A DNA stretch of 13,497 nucleotides from a bacterium. GTDB lineage: Bacteria; B130-G9. Below, one piece after another: positions 1 to 7,956 of this stretch. Each line of letters begins with the position of its first letter. Position 1 is the first letter of the stretch. Where the stretch lies: the NCBI GenBank assembly GCA_035527515.1, contig DATLAJ010000017.1, forward strand, positions 1 to 13,497. Direction: 5' to 3'. The position numbers and the translations under genes were made by a program. The notes beneath the pieces are model-generated. The model did no database searches. It was given only the letters and a program-made list of their open reading frames with translations, and was not told the origin of the DNA.

Positions 1-4
1 ACCA

Positions 5-303
5 TCGTGTAGGGGCAGGTCACCGTGCCTGCCCTGTCCAGTTATGATAATAAAATGGCGTTCAAACACATCCCCGTCGTGTAGGGGCGGGGCTTGTCTC
101 CGCCCTTCTTCGAGGGCCTACCACGTTTTCCGAACTGGGCAGACACAAGGCCTGCCACTACATGCCCCGCGCGTTTGTCGCCAACCTCCAGAAAACGTCA
201 GCGCGACGAGATGTCAAATCGCCCCTTTATGCGTTCGATGCGATGAGGCTAGGGCGGCTCGTGAGCCGCCCCTACATGCCCCGCGCCCGCCTATGCGCAA
301 CCT
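5..303. repeat. Cluster of four GTAGGGGC-type palindromic repeats
   Basis: This gene-free stretch holds four related palindromes. Two are in plus orientation, at 5-35 and 77-106. Both begin TCGTGTAGGGGC and close with an inverted GCCCT, with a variable palindromic centre. Two are in minus orientation, at 137-186 and 251-303. These share CTACATGCCCCGCGC after the palindrome and end in CAACCT. The copy at 251-303 contains GGGCGGCTC (252-260) facing GAGCCGCCC (263-271), a perfect hairpin. The conserved edge with a changing but self-complementary core is typical of REP-like or miniature mobile repeats; that assignment is inference. The hairpin at 252-271 lies just downstream of the minus-strand gene ending at 348. 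It could stop transcription or stabilise the mRNA 3' end, though no T-run follows it. Confidence 0.6.
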
Positions 304-347
304 CTTTGTCTTAAGGGATCAGCCCCTTTCAATCGTATTTAGCTATC

Positions 348-2174
348 TCATTCTGAACACCAATCAGTAAGGTTCTCACAGCCCAAACCTCCTTCTTTGT
401 CGTTGATGCAGCATACAGCCTTGCTAAGGTCCTCTGCATGCTCGCCCGCCCCATCTACCTCGTCCATGAACTTCACCAGCTGGCCACAACCCGCGTCATC
501 GTTGTTTTTGTCGAAGTATCTCTGGGCTGTTTTGAGGATCCCAACGAGTTTTACCTCGAGCAGAACATCCAGTCCCAGCGTCTTGATGTATGCGCCAACG
601 TCGTTCAAGTCATCCTCGGCCCCGTCGCCGTCAATGTCGCAGTCAGCGCCGCCCTCTTCGCACGCATCGCCGACGCCATCTCCGTCGGCGTCCGCCTGAC
701 CCGGATTGTAGGTGTTCGGGCAGTTGTCACACGCATCGCCCACGCCGTCCTCGTCAGCGTCCGCCTGGTCGGTGTTGGCATGCTTCGGGCAGTTGTCGTT
801 TGCATCAGGGATAGTGTCATTGTCGTCATCAGCATCGCACGCGTCGCCGATGTCATCGTTATCTGCGTCCGCCTGGTCGGCGTTCGCATCGTCGGGGCAA
901 TTGTCGCACACGTCGCCGACGCCATCGTCATCGCCGTCCGCCTGATCAGTATTAGGAACGTCCGGGCAGTTTTCCTCAGCATCAGGCACGCCATCTTCGT
1001 CTCTGTCGGCCGTCGCCTCATAGTGGTAGCCCATATCCACCGTGCCACTGTCGCAAACAGCGTCCGTTCGCGTCGTGTAAGTGTCCAGCCCCCAGCTCGC
1101 CGCTGTGCCGGTGCCTGCATCGACGCAAGGGCTGTCATATTGTTGTTCTTTCTCCTCAGTCGCAGTCTGGCTTAAGTAGTAATCACCCAGTGGCCCTGCC
1201 ACAAAGAGCGGGTCGCCGCTAATGTTGCCTCGGCCCTTCCAGCCTCCCTCGATGCAGGAGTACGAGATAGTGAATCCACCGTCACCACCAAGCTGGACCC
1301 CGCCGTTCGCCCACAGGATGGAATCTGTCACCTTTGCTCGAGATGTAGTGCGGCAGTATATTCCTCCCGCTCCGTTATCGGCGACCGTGCAGTTCTGCAC
1401 CGTCAAGCCGCTCCTATCCGCGTTGATAAATGCGCCTGCTGCGCCGGCGGCGGTGTTGTGGTGGATCGCGCAGTTGGAGAGTGTTGGAGAGGCCCCGCTG
1501 TAACAACGCAGTGCCCCTCCGGCTCCGAGAGTCATATTATACGAAATGTCACAGTCCACGATCCTCGCTGAGCTGCCATCGCAGCACGCGATCCCACCTC
1601 CGCCACTTCCGATGTAGTTTGCATCATTCCATGAGATCGTGCACTTCGAAATCAGGGGAGAACTGGTGGCGCACCATATCCCCCCGCCCGACTGGTCAGC
1701 CGTATTGAGGGTGATGATACATCCACTGATCGTGCCGGAAGCACTGAACCAGAATATCCCGCCACCGACTGCGGCTGAGCCCTTTGTGATAGTGAAACCG
1801 TCGATGGTGACGCCGCTTAGTTGCTGGACCGTCACGACGGACCCTGCCCCGCTGCCGTCAATAGTGGTCACGAACGTCTCCGGGTCGCGATCGCCTGTTC
1901 CGCCAGTCTGATAACCGCCGAGAAGCTCAACGTAGCTCTTGAGGGTTATGTTCTCGGTGTAGGTGGCTTCCGCGACGTGGACGGTGTCGGACGATGTGCC
2001 CAAACACGCATCGATCCCCTCCTGAATCGCGGTGAACGCGTTAGTCCAGCTGTCACCGTGCCCATCGCCGGTCGCATTTGCGTCAACGTAATAGTCTGCT
2101 GCTGTGCCGTAGCCGACGAGGCCGACGGCCAAGGCGACTGAAATCAGCAGTGTGAAAACAAGTTTGCTTCTCAT
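348..2174 (-). CDS. Secreted right-handed beta-helix protein with thrombospondin type 3 repeats
   Basis: The 608-aa product is probably exported and acts at the cell surface or outside the cell. Residues 1-26 form a signal peptide: a basic MRSK start, a hydrophobic core and an alanine-rich cleavage region before DYYVDANA. Residues about 115-310 carry beta-helix-type turns (TIDGFTI, GGGI, ISGC, repeated N-T/N-A ladders) like those of polysaccharide-binding or polysaccharide-cleaving proteins. Residues about 388-508 hold several TSP3 units with DxDxDGxGD and CDNCP cores, which bind calcium in known family members. The C-terminal ~100 residues, with several cysteines, I do not recognise; no sorting signal is visible. 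The start is ATG 2174 because AGGAGG lies a few bases upstream. An upstream in-frame ATG at 2285 would bury the signal peptide. No catalytic residues could be assigned, so adhesin and enzyme are both possible. Confidence 0.85.
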   Translation of the reverse strand: MRSKLVFTLLISVALAVGLVGYGTAADYYVDANATGDGHGDSWTNAFTAIQEGIDACLGTSSDTVHVAEATYTENITLKSYVELLGGYQTGGTGDRDPETFVTTIDGSGAGSVVTVQQLSGVTIDGFTITKGSAAVGGGIFWFSASGTISGCIITLNTADQSGGGIWCATSSPLISKCTISWNDANYIGSGGGGIACCDGSSARIVDCDISYNMTLGAGGALRCYSGASPTLSNCAIHHNTAAGAAGAFINADRSGLTVQNCTVADNGAGGIYCRTTSRAKVTDSILWANGGVQLGGDGGFTISYSCIEGGWKGRGNISGDPLFVAGPLGDYYLSQTATEEKEQQYDSPCVDAGTGTAASWGLDTYTTRTDAVCDSGTVDMGYHYEATADRDEDGVPDAEENCPDVPNTDQADGDDDGVGDVCDNCPDDANADQADADNDDIGDACDADDDNDTIPDANDNCPKHANTDQADADEDGVGDACDNCPNTYNPGQADADGDGVGDACEEGGADCDIDGDGAEDDLNDVGAYIKTLGLDVLLEVKLVGILKTAQRYFDKNNDDAGCGQLVKFMDEVDGAGEHAEDLSKAVCCINDKEGGLGCENLTDWCSE

Positions 2175-2204
2175 CAAAAAGACCTCCTGTCTTTGTGATT
2201 TGCC

Positions 2205-2253
2205 AATGCCGGCGGCGCCGATAGGCTGTGCGCATAGACGCGCCGTTGACATT
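2205..2253 (-). other. Stem-loop in the 5' leader of the beta-helix gene
   Basis: On the minus strand AATG pairs with CATT (outer arms 2205-2208 and 2250-2253). CGGCGC pairs with GCGCCG (2213-2218 and 2240-2245). A symmetric 4+4 internal loop separates the two stems. It sits about 15 nt upstream of the SD of the gene starting at 2174, inside the predicted long leader. It matches no riboswitch class I can recognise. A role in translation or mRNA stability is only a suggestion. Confidence 0.35.
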
Positions 2254-2567
2254 AGACGTTTCCGGCTGGTGACAAAACAACTCATCGCCTCGCCATTTGC
2301 TGTTTGGTGATTAACGTGCGCTGGGCCTTATTCTCTAGGCATTACCCCTTTCGCTATTCGCCTTCATCTATCAGGCTGCTTCGCATGCAACCTAAGAAAA
2401 CTCTAAGTGGGGAGAGTCTGGGCGAGCCAACTAGCAGGAGTGAACTTCGAGAGCACTAGGAGCACATTACACGAAACGGAGCTTCAAGAGGCAACTCCGT
2501 CCAAACGCTCTTCGCTGCTTGCCCCTGTAGCGCAGAGTTCAGCTCGCCCAAAACCCCCACAAATCTA

Positions 2568-2596
2568 ACTATAACACAAGATAGCTGCCATGTCAA
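2568..2596 (-). promoter_or_regulatory. Sigma70-type promoter for the beta-helix gene
   Basis: On the minus strand a perfect -35 TTGACA (2591-2596) is followed after 17 nt by TATAGT (2568-2573), a 5/6 match to the -10 consensus. Transcription would start near 2561 and run left to the gene starting at 2174, leaving a leader of about 385 nt. No gene lies between. Confidence 0.6.
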
Positions 2597-2655
2597 GCAC
2601 TTTTTTCTTAGGAGAGTTTCCGCTAGTCGAGCCGCTCTGCTACGGGCACCTTAGT

Positions 2656-2908
2656 GAGAGCAGAACGCATGGCTGGGCCTGATTCTTCGGGAGTCCCCCA
2701 GAAATCAGACTGGAGCGGGGAACGTTGCGGCTGCCTCGCGGCTGGAGGGCAGAAGCTCGTGCCCGAAGGGCAGACCATGGGTAGCCGCAGGCGTAGCCTG
2801 ACGGTGCGAATAGCGCCACAATCCCTCTCCCCGTTGCGTTGCACGCACGGGCTACCCACGGTATCCCCTATCGGGGATTACAGCCTGCACCCCTCCGTTC
2901 GCACCCGT
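2656..2908. repeat. Inverted-repeat-rich non-coding block
   Basis: Several inverted repeats are packed here. CCATGGGTAGCC (2775-2786) faces GGCTACCCACGG (2850-2861), with one mismatch. GGTGCGAA (2803-2810) faces TTCGCACC (2898-2905). ATCCCC-TATC-GGGGAT (2863-2878) is a compact hairpin. A further CTGATT/AATCAG pair lies near 2680-2710. The first two pairs interleave rather than nest. The block resembles a dispersed genomic repeat or a decayed non-autonomous element, but with one copy in the window this cannot be shown. Confidence 0.4.
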
Positions 2909-3025
2909 TAGGTGAAAGAAGCAGCAACTCGGCCGTCGACATGAACTCCCGTGTCTATGTGGCAGCCAGCTTCAGAGCTCAACTTCAGAAACGATCAATC
3001 TGATTATCGGGTGGTTTTGGAGTAG

Positions 3026-3054
3026 TTGATCCCTGGAGAGTTTTAGGTTAGGTT
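3026..3054 (+). promoter_or_regulatory. Candidate rnpB promoter
   Basis: TTGATC (3026-3031) and TAGGTT (3049-3054) are 17 nt apart. The -10 box ends 8 nt before the first paired base of the RNase P RNA (3063). The match to consensus is modest (4/6 and 3/6), so the main support is position. Confidence 0.35.
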
Positions 3055-3061
3055 TGCGCCT

Positions 3062-3444
3062 CGCCAGAGTTGGGGAGGCGGTCGCTGGCGCGTGTTTCAC
3101 GTGCTGGAGGAAAGTCCGGACTCCGCAGGGCAGGGCGCTGGGTAACTCCCAGGGGGGGAAACCCCACGGAAAGTGCAACAGAGAGCAGACCGCGAACTCG
3201 CCGTGAGGCGAACGCAAGGGTGAAACGGTGAGGTAAGAGCTCACCAGCGGCTCGGGTGACCGGGCTGGCTAGGTAAACCCCGCCCGGAGCAAGACCAAAT
3301 ACAGGGGCGTTTGAGCGCGGCCCGCGCGAGCCCCGGGTGGGTCGCAGGAGGCGTCGGGGAACCGGCGTCCCAGATAAATGGCCGCCGCCCGCCGACGGGT
3401 AATCGCCGGCGGGAACAGAATCCGGCTTATCCCTTGCTCTGGCA
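3062..3444 (+). ncRNA. rnpB: RNase P RNA, bacterial type A
   Basis: This is the catalytic RNA that removes 5' leaders from pre-tRNAs. All the diagnostic blocks are present in order: GAGGAAAGTCCGGACTCC near 3107-3124, GGAGCAAGACCAAATA at 3286-3301 and GAACAGAATCCGGCTTAT at 3413-3430. The ends are set by helix P1: GCCAGAG (3063-3069) pairs perfectly with CTCTGGC (3437-3443). The size, about 380 nt, fits the ancestral type A family. It is transcribed toward the leftward hutI-tadA unit, so the two converge. I see no clear intrinsic terminator in 3444-3616, which otherwise holds only an AT-rich patch near 3521-3535. The region encodes no protein. Confidence 0.96.
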
Positions 3445-3616
3445 CTACTCTCCGATTGAGAACGTATTGGACTAGCACGCGGTCTTGATGGTCTGCTGCT
3501 TGAGCGGTCTGACGCGGTCGTCTATATATATTATAGGGGCATGGTTGAATGCCTTGCCAAGATTCTTGTGCAAATCTAGGGTGAAATGATCTGTTCGCCC
3601 GAAGTACAATCAGTGC

Positions 3617-4066
3617 TCACGGCCTTCTAGTCTCGAAGAAGTCGCGGAGTATCTCTGCACACTCCTGCGCAAGAACGCCACCCCGCACGATAAGCGCGTG
3701 ATTGCCGGCCTTGACAATACTGTCCCGGGCAAGCAGCCGGACCGCCCCGAACTTCGGCTCCTCGCAGCCAAAGACTATCGTGCCCACCCTTGCCTGAAGC
3801 GCCGCACCGAGGCACATGAGGCACGGCTCGGCAGTCGCATATAGAGTCGAGCCTGTCAGCCGCCAACTGCCGGTGAACTGGGCGGCCTGACGAAGCGCCA
3901 GTATCTCCGCGTGCGCTGTGGGGTCACAGAGATTCTCCTTGGAATTATGGCCACGACCCAGAATCTGGCCGTCCCTTGCCACGACGGCGCCTATCGGGAC
4001 CTCACCCTCCGCGAATGCACTCCGTGCCTCGTGTAAGGCTTCTTTTATCAGCGACTCATCGTCCAC
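3617..4066 (-). CDS. tadA: tRNA-specific adenosine deaminase
   Basis: TadA converts the wobble adenosine of tRNA-Arg(ACG) to inosine, letting one tRNA read several arginine codons. The 149-aa length is normal for the family. The zinc-binding and catalytic residues of the cytidine-deaminase fold are intact: H52 and E54 in TAHAE, and C82 and C85 in PCLMC. The N-terminal VPIGAVV and GRGHN segments also fit TadA. The start is GTG at 4066, giving MDDESLIKEAL; no better in-frame ATG lies nearby. It begins 4 nt after the hutI stop, so the two genes are very likely co-transcribed and translationally coupled. The pairing with hutI has no obvious metabolic logic. A related small deaminase acting on another substrate cannot be fully excluded. 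Confidence 0.92.
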   Translation of the reverse strand: MDDESLIKEALHEARSAFAEGEVPIGAVVARDGQILGRGHNSKENLCDPTAHAEILALRQAAQFTGSWRLTGSTLYATAEPCLMCLGAALQARVGTIVFGCEEPKFGAVRLLARDSIVKAGNHALIVRGGVLAQECAEILRDFFETRRP

Positions 4067-4070
4067 TAGC

Positions 4071-5339
4071 TCACACCAGCTGGCCGTCGCGGACGACGAT
4101 CACACCATCCTTGATAACGGTATTCACCAGATTGACGCCAAACTGGTAGGGAATCTCTACAGCGCTTTGGGCGTCGCAGAGGACAAGGTCTGCAATCTTG
4201 CCCCTCTCGATGCTGCCAATTCGGTCCGACCTGCCAAGTGCATAGGCCGCGTTCAGTGTGCTGGCGGCGATCGCCTCGTAAGGATGCATGTGCATCATGG
4301 TGCAGGCGATCGTCATGATATGCGGCATGGAACGGACATTACAGGAGCCGGGGTTGAAATCCGTGGCGAGGGCGATTGGGAGCTCCGAGTCGATCATCCT
4401 CCTCGCTGGGGCGTATTTGGAGAGACCGAGAAACAACACGCACCCTGGCAGCAAGACTCCCGCGATGTCACTTGCGGCCAAGAGCTCGATGTCGCGCGGA
4501 CGGGCCACGTCCAGATGGTCCGCTGAAATCGCCCCGACCTCGGCCGCCACTCCGCAACCACCTATCGAGGCAAACTGGTCAGTGTGTATCTTGGGGATCA
4601 GCCCGAACTGCTTGGCCTGATTAAGAACAAAGCGCGATTCGTCCACGGTGAAGGCGCCCTCGTCGCAGAACACATCGCAGAACTCCGCAAGCCGATGCTC
4701 TGCCACGTAAGGGATCATCTTCTCCAGAACTACTGCCAGGTAGCGAGAACGCGAGATACCGTCCGGAACCGCATGGGCCCCAAGGAACGTCGGGACAACC
4801 GTGATAGGATGGATGCCCCCGAGCTCCGCCATGACCTTCAGCATCTTCGCCTCTGTCTCAAGGTCGAGGCCGTAGCCGCTCTTGCACTCCACAGTCGTAG
4901 TCCCAAATAAAAGCATCTGGTTGAGGCGCTTCCGCCCCGTCTCCAAGAGGTCCTCAAACGCGGCCGCGCGAGTTGCTCTCATTGTGCTCTTGATGCCTCC
5001 GCCAGCGGCCGCGATCTCGGCGTAACTTCTTCCCTCGCATCGTGCCGCAAACTCCTCCTCGCGCGAGCCGGCGAACACAAAATGAGTGTGGCAATCCACA
5101 AACCCCGGCAGCACGGTCTTGCCGCGGCAATCGATGGCTTTGCCAGGACCCTCGCGGAACTCGTCCGGTAGCTCGGCCGTGGGCCCCACCCAGGCGATCT
5201 TGTCGCCCGAAATGGCAACCGCCCCTCCGTGAACGGTCTCAAGCTCCCGCAACCCCGCGCCTCGTTTGCAGCGCTCGCCGGACTGCGAGACCGTTACCAG
5301 CTCGGAGATGTCCTTTAACAGGATACTGTTATTGTCCAT
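4071..5339 (-). CDS. hutI: Imidazolonepropionase (histidine degradation)
   Basis: HutI hydrolyses 4-imidazolone-5-propionate to N-formimino-L-glutamate, the third step of histidine catabolism, in the cytoplasm. The 422-aa protein shows the amidohydrolase features in order: HxH metal ligands H84 and H86 in VDCHTH, E227 in CDEGAF, H252 in KIHTDQF, H275 in ADHLD, and D327 in the HutI hallmark TDFNPGS. The start is ATG 5339, which gives LLKDISELV near the N-terminus as in other HutI proteins. GGAAG (5347-5351) is 7 nt upstream. The frame stays open to 5531, but that stretch is antisense to transposase sequence and is not HutI. No other hut genes are in the window. The upstream neighbour is a truncated IS110 element, so its original promoter is probably gone. 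Confidence 0.93.
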   Translation of the reverse strand: MDNNSILLKDISELVTVSQSGERCKRGAGLRELETVHGGAVAISGDKIAWVGPTAELPDEFREGPGKAIDCRGKTVLPGFVDCHTHFVFAGSREEEFAARCEGRSYAEIAAAGGGIKSTMRATRAAAFEDLLETGRKRLNQMLLFGTTTVECKSGYGLDLETEAKMLKVMAELGGIHPITVVPTFLGAHAVPDGISRSRYLAVVLEKMIPYVAEHRLAEFCDVFCDEGAFTVDESRFVLNQAKQFGLIPKIHTDQFASIGGCGVAAEVGAISADHLDVARPRDIELLAASDIAGVLLPGCVLFLGLSKYAPARRMIDSELPIALATDFNPGSCNVRSMPHIMTIACTMMHMHPYEAIAASTLNAAYALGRSDRIGSIERGKIADLVLCDAQSAVEIPYQFGVNLVNTVIKDGVIVVRDGQLV

Positions 5340-5345
5340 TAAGAA

Positions 5346-6171
5346 TCTTCCATTCCCCGACTGCATCACCCTCGCCGTCATGGAAGCCTCCGGCGGCCTC
5401 CAAAACCTGCCCGCAACCGTCCTCGCAAAGGCTAACATCCCAGTCGCAATTGTCAATCCCAAGCAGGTCCGAGACTTCGCAAAGGCTCTCGGACAACACG
5501 CCAAAACCGACGCGATCGACGCCAAGAGCATCGCTCAATTCGGCCTTAAAATTCAACCCTCGCCTCGAAAACTCCCCAGCGAGGCGCAGGCTATGCTGAC
5601 CAAATTGCTCGCACGGCGACGCCAACTGCTCCATAATCGCGTGGCCGAGCAGAATCGCTTGAAAACCGTTCGTGCGAAGTTGATCCGCCGAAACATCGAA
5701 GCTCATATACACTGGCTTGACAAGCAGATGAAGAAGATTGATGAGAAGATCGAGCAGCAGGTCCGCAACAGCCCGATGTGGCGTGCGAATGAACAACTCC
5801 TGAAAACTGTGCCCGGTGTCAGCGACATCACGGCCCATCTCCTAATTGCTCAACTGCCCGAACTCGGCAACCTATCACGACGACAGATCGCTGCACTGGC
5901 CGGCTTGGCTCCCTTCGCTCACGAGAGCGGCCAACGCCGTGGCAAACGTTTTGTCTCCGGAGGCCGAGCACACGTCCGAGCATCGCTTTACATGGCTGCC
6001 CTAAGCGCCTCAACGAACAACCCTACACTACGCGATTTCTATCGCCGACTCCTCGATAACGGCAAGCCCAAAAAACTCGCGTTGACCGCCGTCATGCGCC
6101 GAATGCTCACAATCCTAAATGCTATAATCCGAGACCAAAAACCCTGGCAACATTGCACAAGCAACCCTTGA
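5346..6171 (+). pseudogene. IS110-family transposase, 5'-truncated
   Basis: The readable family homology starts near NLPFPDC, just before VMEASGG, and continues to the stop at 6171. This covers the second part of the DEDD RuvC-like domain: the E of VMEASGG (codon at 5383) and the aspartates of KTDAIDA. A helical linker and the C-terminal Transposase_20 domain follow (LLKTVPGVSDITA, LAGLAPFAHESG, GGRAHVRASLYMAAL). The N-terminal 40 or so residues, with the first catalytic Asp (usually in a GIDVSK-like motif), are missing. The open frame back to 5266 only reads antisense through hutI. Without that Asp the enzyme should be inactive. The 3' part looks intact, with no frameshift. A fold-back or chimeric assembly at the junction is the main alternative. 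Confidence 0.85.
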
Positions 6172-6190
6172 CACCAAACACAGTCACTCT
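6160..6190 (+). mobile_element. Probable right end of the IS110 remnant
   Basis: The transposase stop overlaps CTTGACACC, followed by AAACACAGTCACTC (up to about 6188). A TTGAC...ACACAGT-type sequence just after the stop codon is, as far as I recall, common at this end of related IS110 elements. The exact last base cannot be fixed from one copy. The left end of the element is missing. Confidence 0.35.
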
Positions 6191-6236
6191 GTATGTTCTC
6201 GGCGCACTCAAGTTTGCGTCTCGCCCAAGAATCACT

Positions 6237-6264
6237 TTGATGCGGCGTGTCTTCCGATTAAACT
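6237..6264 (+). promoter_or_regulatory. Weak candidate promoter for the radical SAM gene
   Basis: TTGATG (6237-6242) and TAAACT (6259-6264) are 16 nt apart and lie about 55 nt before the TTG start at 6320. Each box matches its consensus at 4 of 6 positions. In this short gap between the IS end and the gene it is the best candidate I find. Confidence 0.22.
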
Positions 6265-6319
6265 ACCGCCATCAAAACGATCAGGCAAATAATGTTACAG
6301 CTTTTAGTGGGTTGGTAAC

Positions 6320-7354
6320 TTGGGCAGATACGCAGCACGACTTGCGAAGTTCCTCTGGGCCTACAAGTTCGGCAGAACGCGGCTTTCCTATGCGCCGATC
6401 TTCGTCTGGTTGGAGCCCACAAATCGCTGCAACCTCAAGTGTCCGCTGTGCCCCACAGGGGAGGGTCTGACACGCGAACGGGGCGAGATGACGATCGATC
6501 TATATCGACAGGTCCTCGAGAAACTCAACGAGGCGCCGCCACTTCTTTTGACGCTCCATCTTGCCGGGGAACCGCTGCTTGCAGAGAACATCTTTGAGAT
6601 GATAAGGCTGGCGAAGGAGGCGGGCATACAGACCACGCTCTCCACCAACGTGACCCTCCTCTCGCCACCGATTAGCCGACGACTCATTCAGGCGGGCCTG
6701 GATTCGATACGCCTGGACTTCTGCGCGGACAAAAAGACGTTCGAGAAGGTGCGCCTCGGGGCATCTTGGGAGAAGGTCTATGCCAACATCCTGGGACTCC
6801 TTAAGGTTAAAGCCGAGCTGAACGTCGCAAGACCGATAGTCAGGATCAAGGAAGTCTCAGATTCTGGCGCGTCGCACAGGGAGAGGGCCAGAGCTATGAG
6901 GGAGCTCAAGTCCCTCTTCCACGGCTTCCCCGTCAAGGGCTTCAGCTCGCTTGAGATTCACAATTGGTCGGGAGCCTTCGCAACAGCCCACGAGGATTTG
7001 GGCGAGGCGCACCGAGTGCCGAGGCGCTGGAGGCCGTGTTCACACCTTTGGACAAGTTTGGCTATAACGTGCGATGGCCTCGTTGTCCCTTGCTGTCGTG
7101 ACCTCGAGGCCGAGTGCGTCGTGGGCGACCTGAAGACACAATCGCTTATGGATGTCTGGAACGGAGACAGGCTCCGAGCGATGCGAGATGCCATGGTCAA
7201 ACGAGACCTCAGCCAGATCAGTCTCTGTGCAAAATGCTCGCGGCTGCACCAAAAACCTCGATTCTTGTTCTACACGTTCGGCTTCATCTATATGCGGCTC
7301 GACCAGCTGTTCTCTGCCATCGCCAGGCTGCTTGGAGGCGTGCGACACCGCTAG
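6320..7354 (+). CDS. Radical SAM protein with SPASM domain
   Basis: The 344-aa protein binds a radical-generating [4Fe-4S] cluster through C37, C41 and C44 (CNLKCPLC). The HLAGEPLL segment (about 80-87) matches the family's SAM-binding GGEP motif. A C-terminal SPASM-type cysteine set, C240, C251, C258, C259, C266, C303 and C306, should hold one or two auxiliary clusters. SPASM proteins typically modify peptides (sactipeptides, PQQ, mycofactocin) or act as sulfatase-type maturases or sugar enzymes. The substrate here is unknown and no obvious precursor peptide is visible. The start is TTG 6320, the only plausible initiator between the in-frame stop at 6305 and the conserved core; its SD is weak. 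Downstream genes are co-directional but 140 nt away. Confidence 0.85.
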   Translation: MGRYAARLAKFLWAYKFGRTRLSYAPIFVWLEPTNRCNLKCPLCPTGEGLTRERGEMTIDLYRQVLEKLNEAPPLLLTLHLAGEPLLAENIFEMIRLAKEAGIQTTLSTNVTLLSPPISRRLIQAGLDSIRLDFCADKKTFEKVRLGASWEKVYANILGLLKVKAELNVARPIVRIKEVSDSGASHRERARAMRELKSLFHGFPVKGFSSLEIHNWSGAFATAHEDLGEAHRVPRRWRPCSHLWTSLAITCDGLVVPCCRDLEAECVVGDLKTQSLMDVWNGDRLRAMRDAMVKRDLSQISLCAKCSRLHQKPRFLFYTFGFIYMRLDQLFSAIARLLGGVRHR

Positions 7355-7495
7355 CGCGCAGGGCATGGCCGCCGTGCCGGTGTCGGGTGTCCTGCCCGCC
7401 CTTCCCCCTTTTTCCTTTTTCGTCCGTCTCTGCTTTACGGAAACTCCCCATTATTGATGCTTGCTCGAATCTCGCAGAAGTGGTATTTGAATGGA

Positions 7496-7738
7496 ATGCT
7501 GACGAACTACATTAAAGCGGCCATGAAAGCGGCCAAGTATGAGATTCTGTCCGACGACGGCACTTTCTACGGCGAGATACCCGGATTTGACGGCGTTTGG
7601 GCCAATGCTCAAACACTCGAAGGCTGCCGCGATGAGTTGGAGGAGGTTCTGGAGGAATGGATACTGTTCCGCGTGTCCAAGAACATCCCCCTGCCAACTG
7701 TCAATGGGCTCCTGCTGGCTGTGAAAGAAGTGGTTTGA
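7496..7738 (+). CDS. hicB: HicB family antitoxin
   Basis: HicB neutralises the HicA mRNA interferase and usually represses its own operon. The 80-aa protein has the typical HicB opening, MLTNYIKAAMKAAKYEIL, then DGTFYGEIPGFDGVWANAQTLEGCRDELEEVLEEWI, the conserved partial RNase-H-like fold. The start ATG 7496 fits the family N-terminus; an earlier in-frame ATG at 7457 would add 13 residues not usual in the family. The SD is weak. The C-terminus is short, with no separate HTH or ribbon-helix-helix DNA-binding domain, so any autoregulation would need the HicB core itself. The stop TGA overlaps the hicA start by one base (TGATG). Antitoxin-first order is common in one branch of HicAB systems. Confidence 0.9.
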   Translation: MLTNYIKAAMKAAKYEILSDDGTFYGEIPGFDGVWANAQTLEGCRDELEEVLEEWILFRVSKNIPLPTVNGLLLAVKEVV

Positions 7739-7956
7739 TGCCTCGGCTGGGCCCGATCAAGCGAAAGGACCTTATCGGATACTTGAGCCAATATGGCTTC
7801 AAGGGACCATTCTCCGGAGGAAAGCACCTGTTCATGATCAAAGATGACGTCACCCTCCGTACCCCCAACCCTCATAGGAGCGATATAGGCAAAGATCTGC
7901 TCGTCAGGATACTACGGCAAGCCAGAATCGATAAAGCCGATTGGGAGAAGCTCTAG
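7738..7956 (+). CDS. hicA: HicA family mRNA interferase toxin
   Basis: HicA is a small double-stranded-RNA-binding-fold ribonuclease that cleaves mRNAs when free of HicB. The 72-aa product shows the family pattern: PIKRKDLIGYLSQYGF, then FSGGKHLFM with the conserved catalytic histidine (H30), the TLRTPNPHR strand and a C-terminal DLLVRILRQARI helix. Both ends are complete and the histidine is present, so the toxin is probably functional. The start ATG 7738 shares its A with the hicB stop, which gives tight coupling. The pair sits between a radical SAM gene and a decayed coding stretch, in an accessory region where such modules often arrive by horizontal transfer. Confidence 0.92.
   Translation: MPRLGPIKRKDLIGYLSQYGFKGPFSGGKHLFMIKDDVTLRTPNPHRSDIGKDLLVRILRQARIDKADWEKL

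Larger units (their letters stand above)
2175..3061. other. Long gene-free region between the beta-helix gene and rnpB
   Basis: No convincing gene is seen here; the open frames at 2623-2911 have low-complexity, arginine- and proline-rich translations and no plausible RBS. The region holds the predicted leader and promoter of the leftward beta-helix gene (2175-2596), an inverted-repeat-rich block (about 2650-2910) and the likely rnpB promoter (3026-3054). Confidence 0.6.

Noticed and set aside
5-303. CRISPR array
   Set aside because: The repeats are palindromic, irregularly spaced and in opposite orientations, with no constant repeat-spacer unit and no cas gene.
438-1175. 245-aa plus-strand open frame, with a 177-aa minus-strand frame at 605-1138
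   Set aside because: Both are shadows of the repetitive aspartate-rich TSP3 coding region; their translations are low-complexity valine/arginine or threonine/alanine runs without domains or SD sites.
2623-2911. Overlapping open frames on both strands in the repeat block
   Set aside because: They coincide with inverted repeats and have biased, motif-free translations and no SD.
3269-3478. Open frames inside the rnpB region (also 2972-3244, minus)
   Set aside because: They lie mostly within the highly conserved RNase P RNA and are explained by it.
5266-5345. Transposase start at 5266
   Set aside because: This stretch codes for the HutI N-terminus on the other strand and does not match the IS110 N-terminal DEDD segment.
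5340-5531. 64-residue N-terminal extension of hutI
   Set aside because: It is antisense to transposase sequence, does not resemble HutI and lacks an SD; ATG 5339 gives the normal family length.
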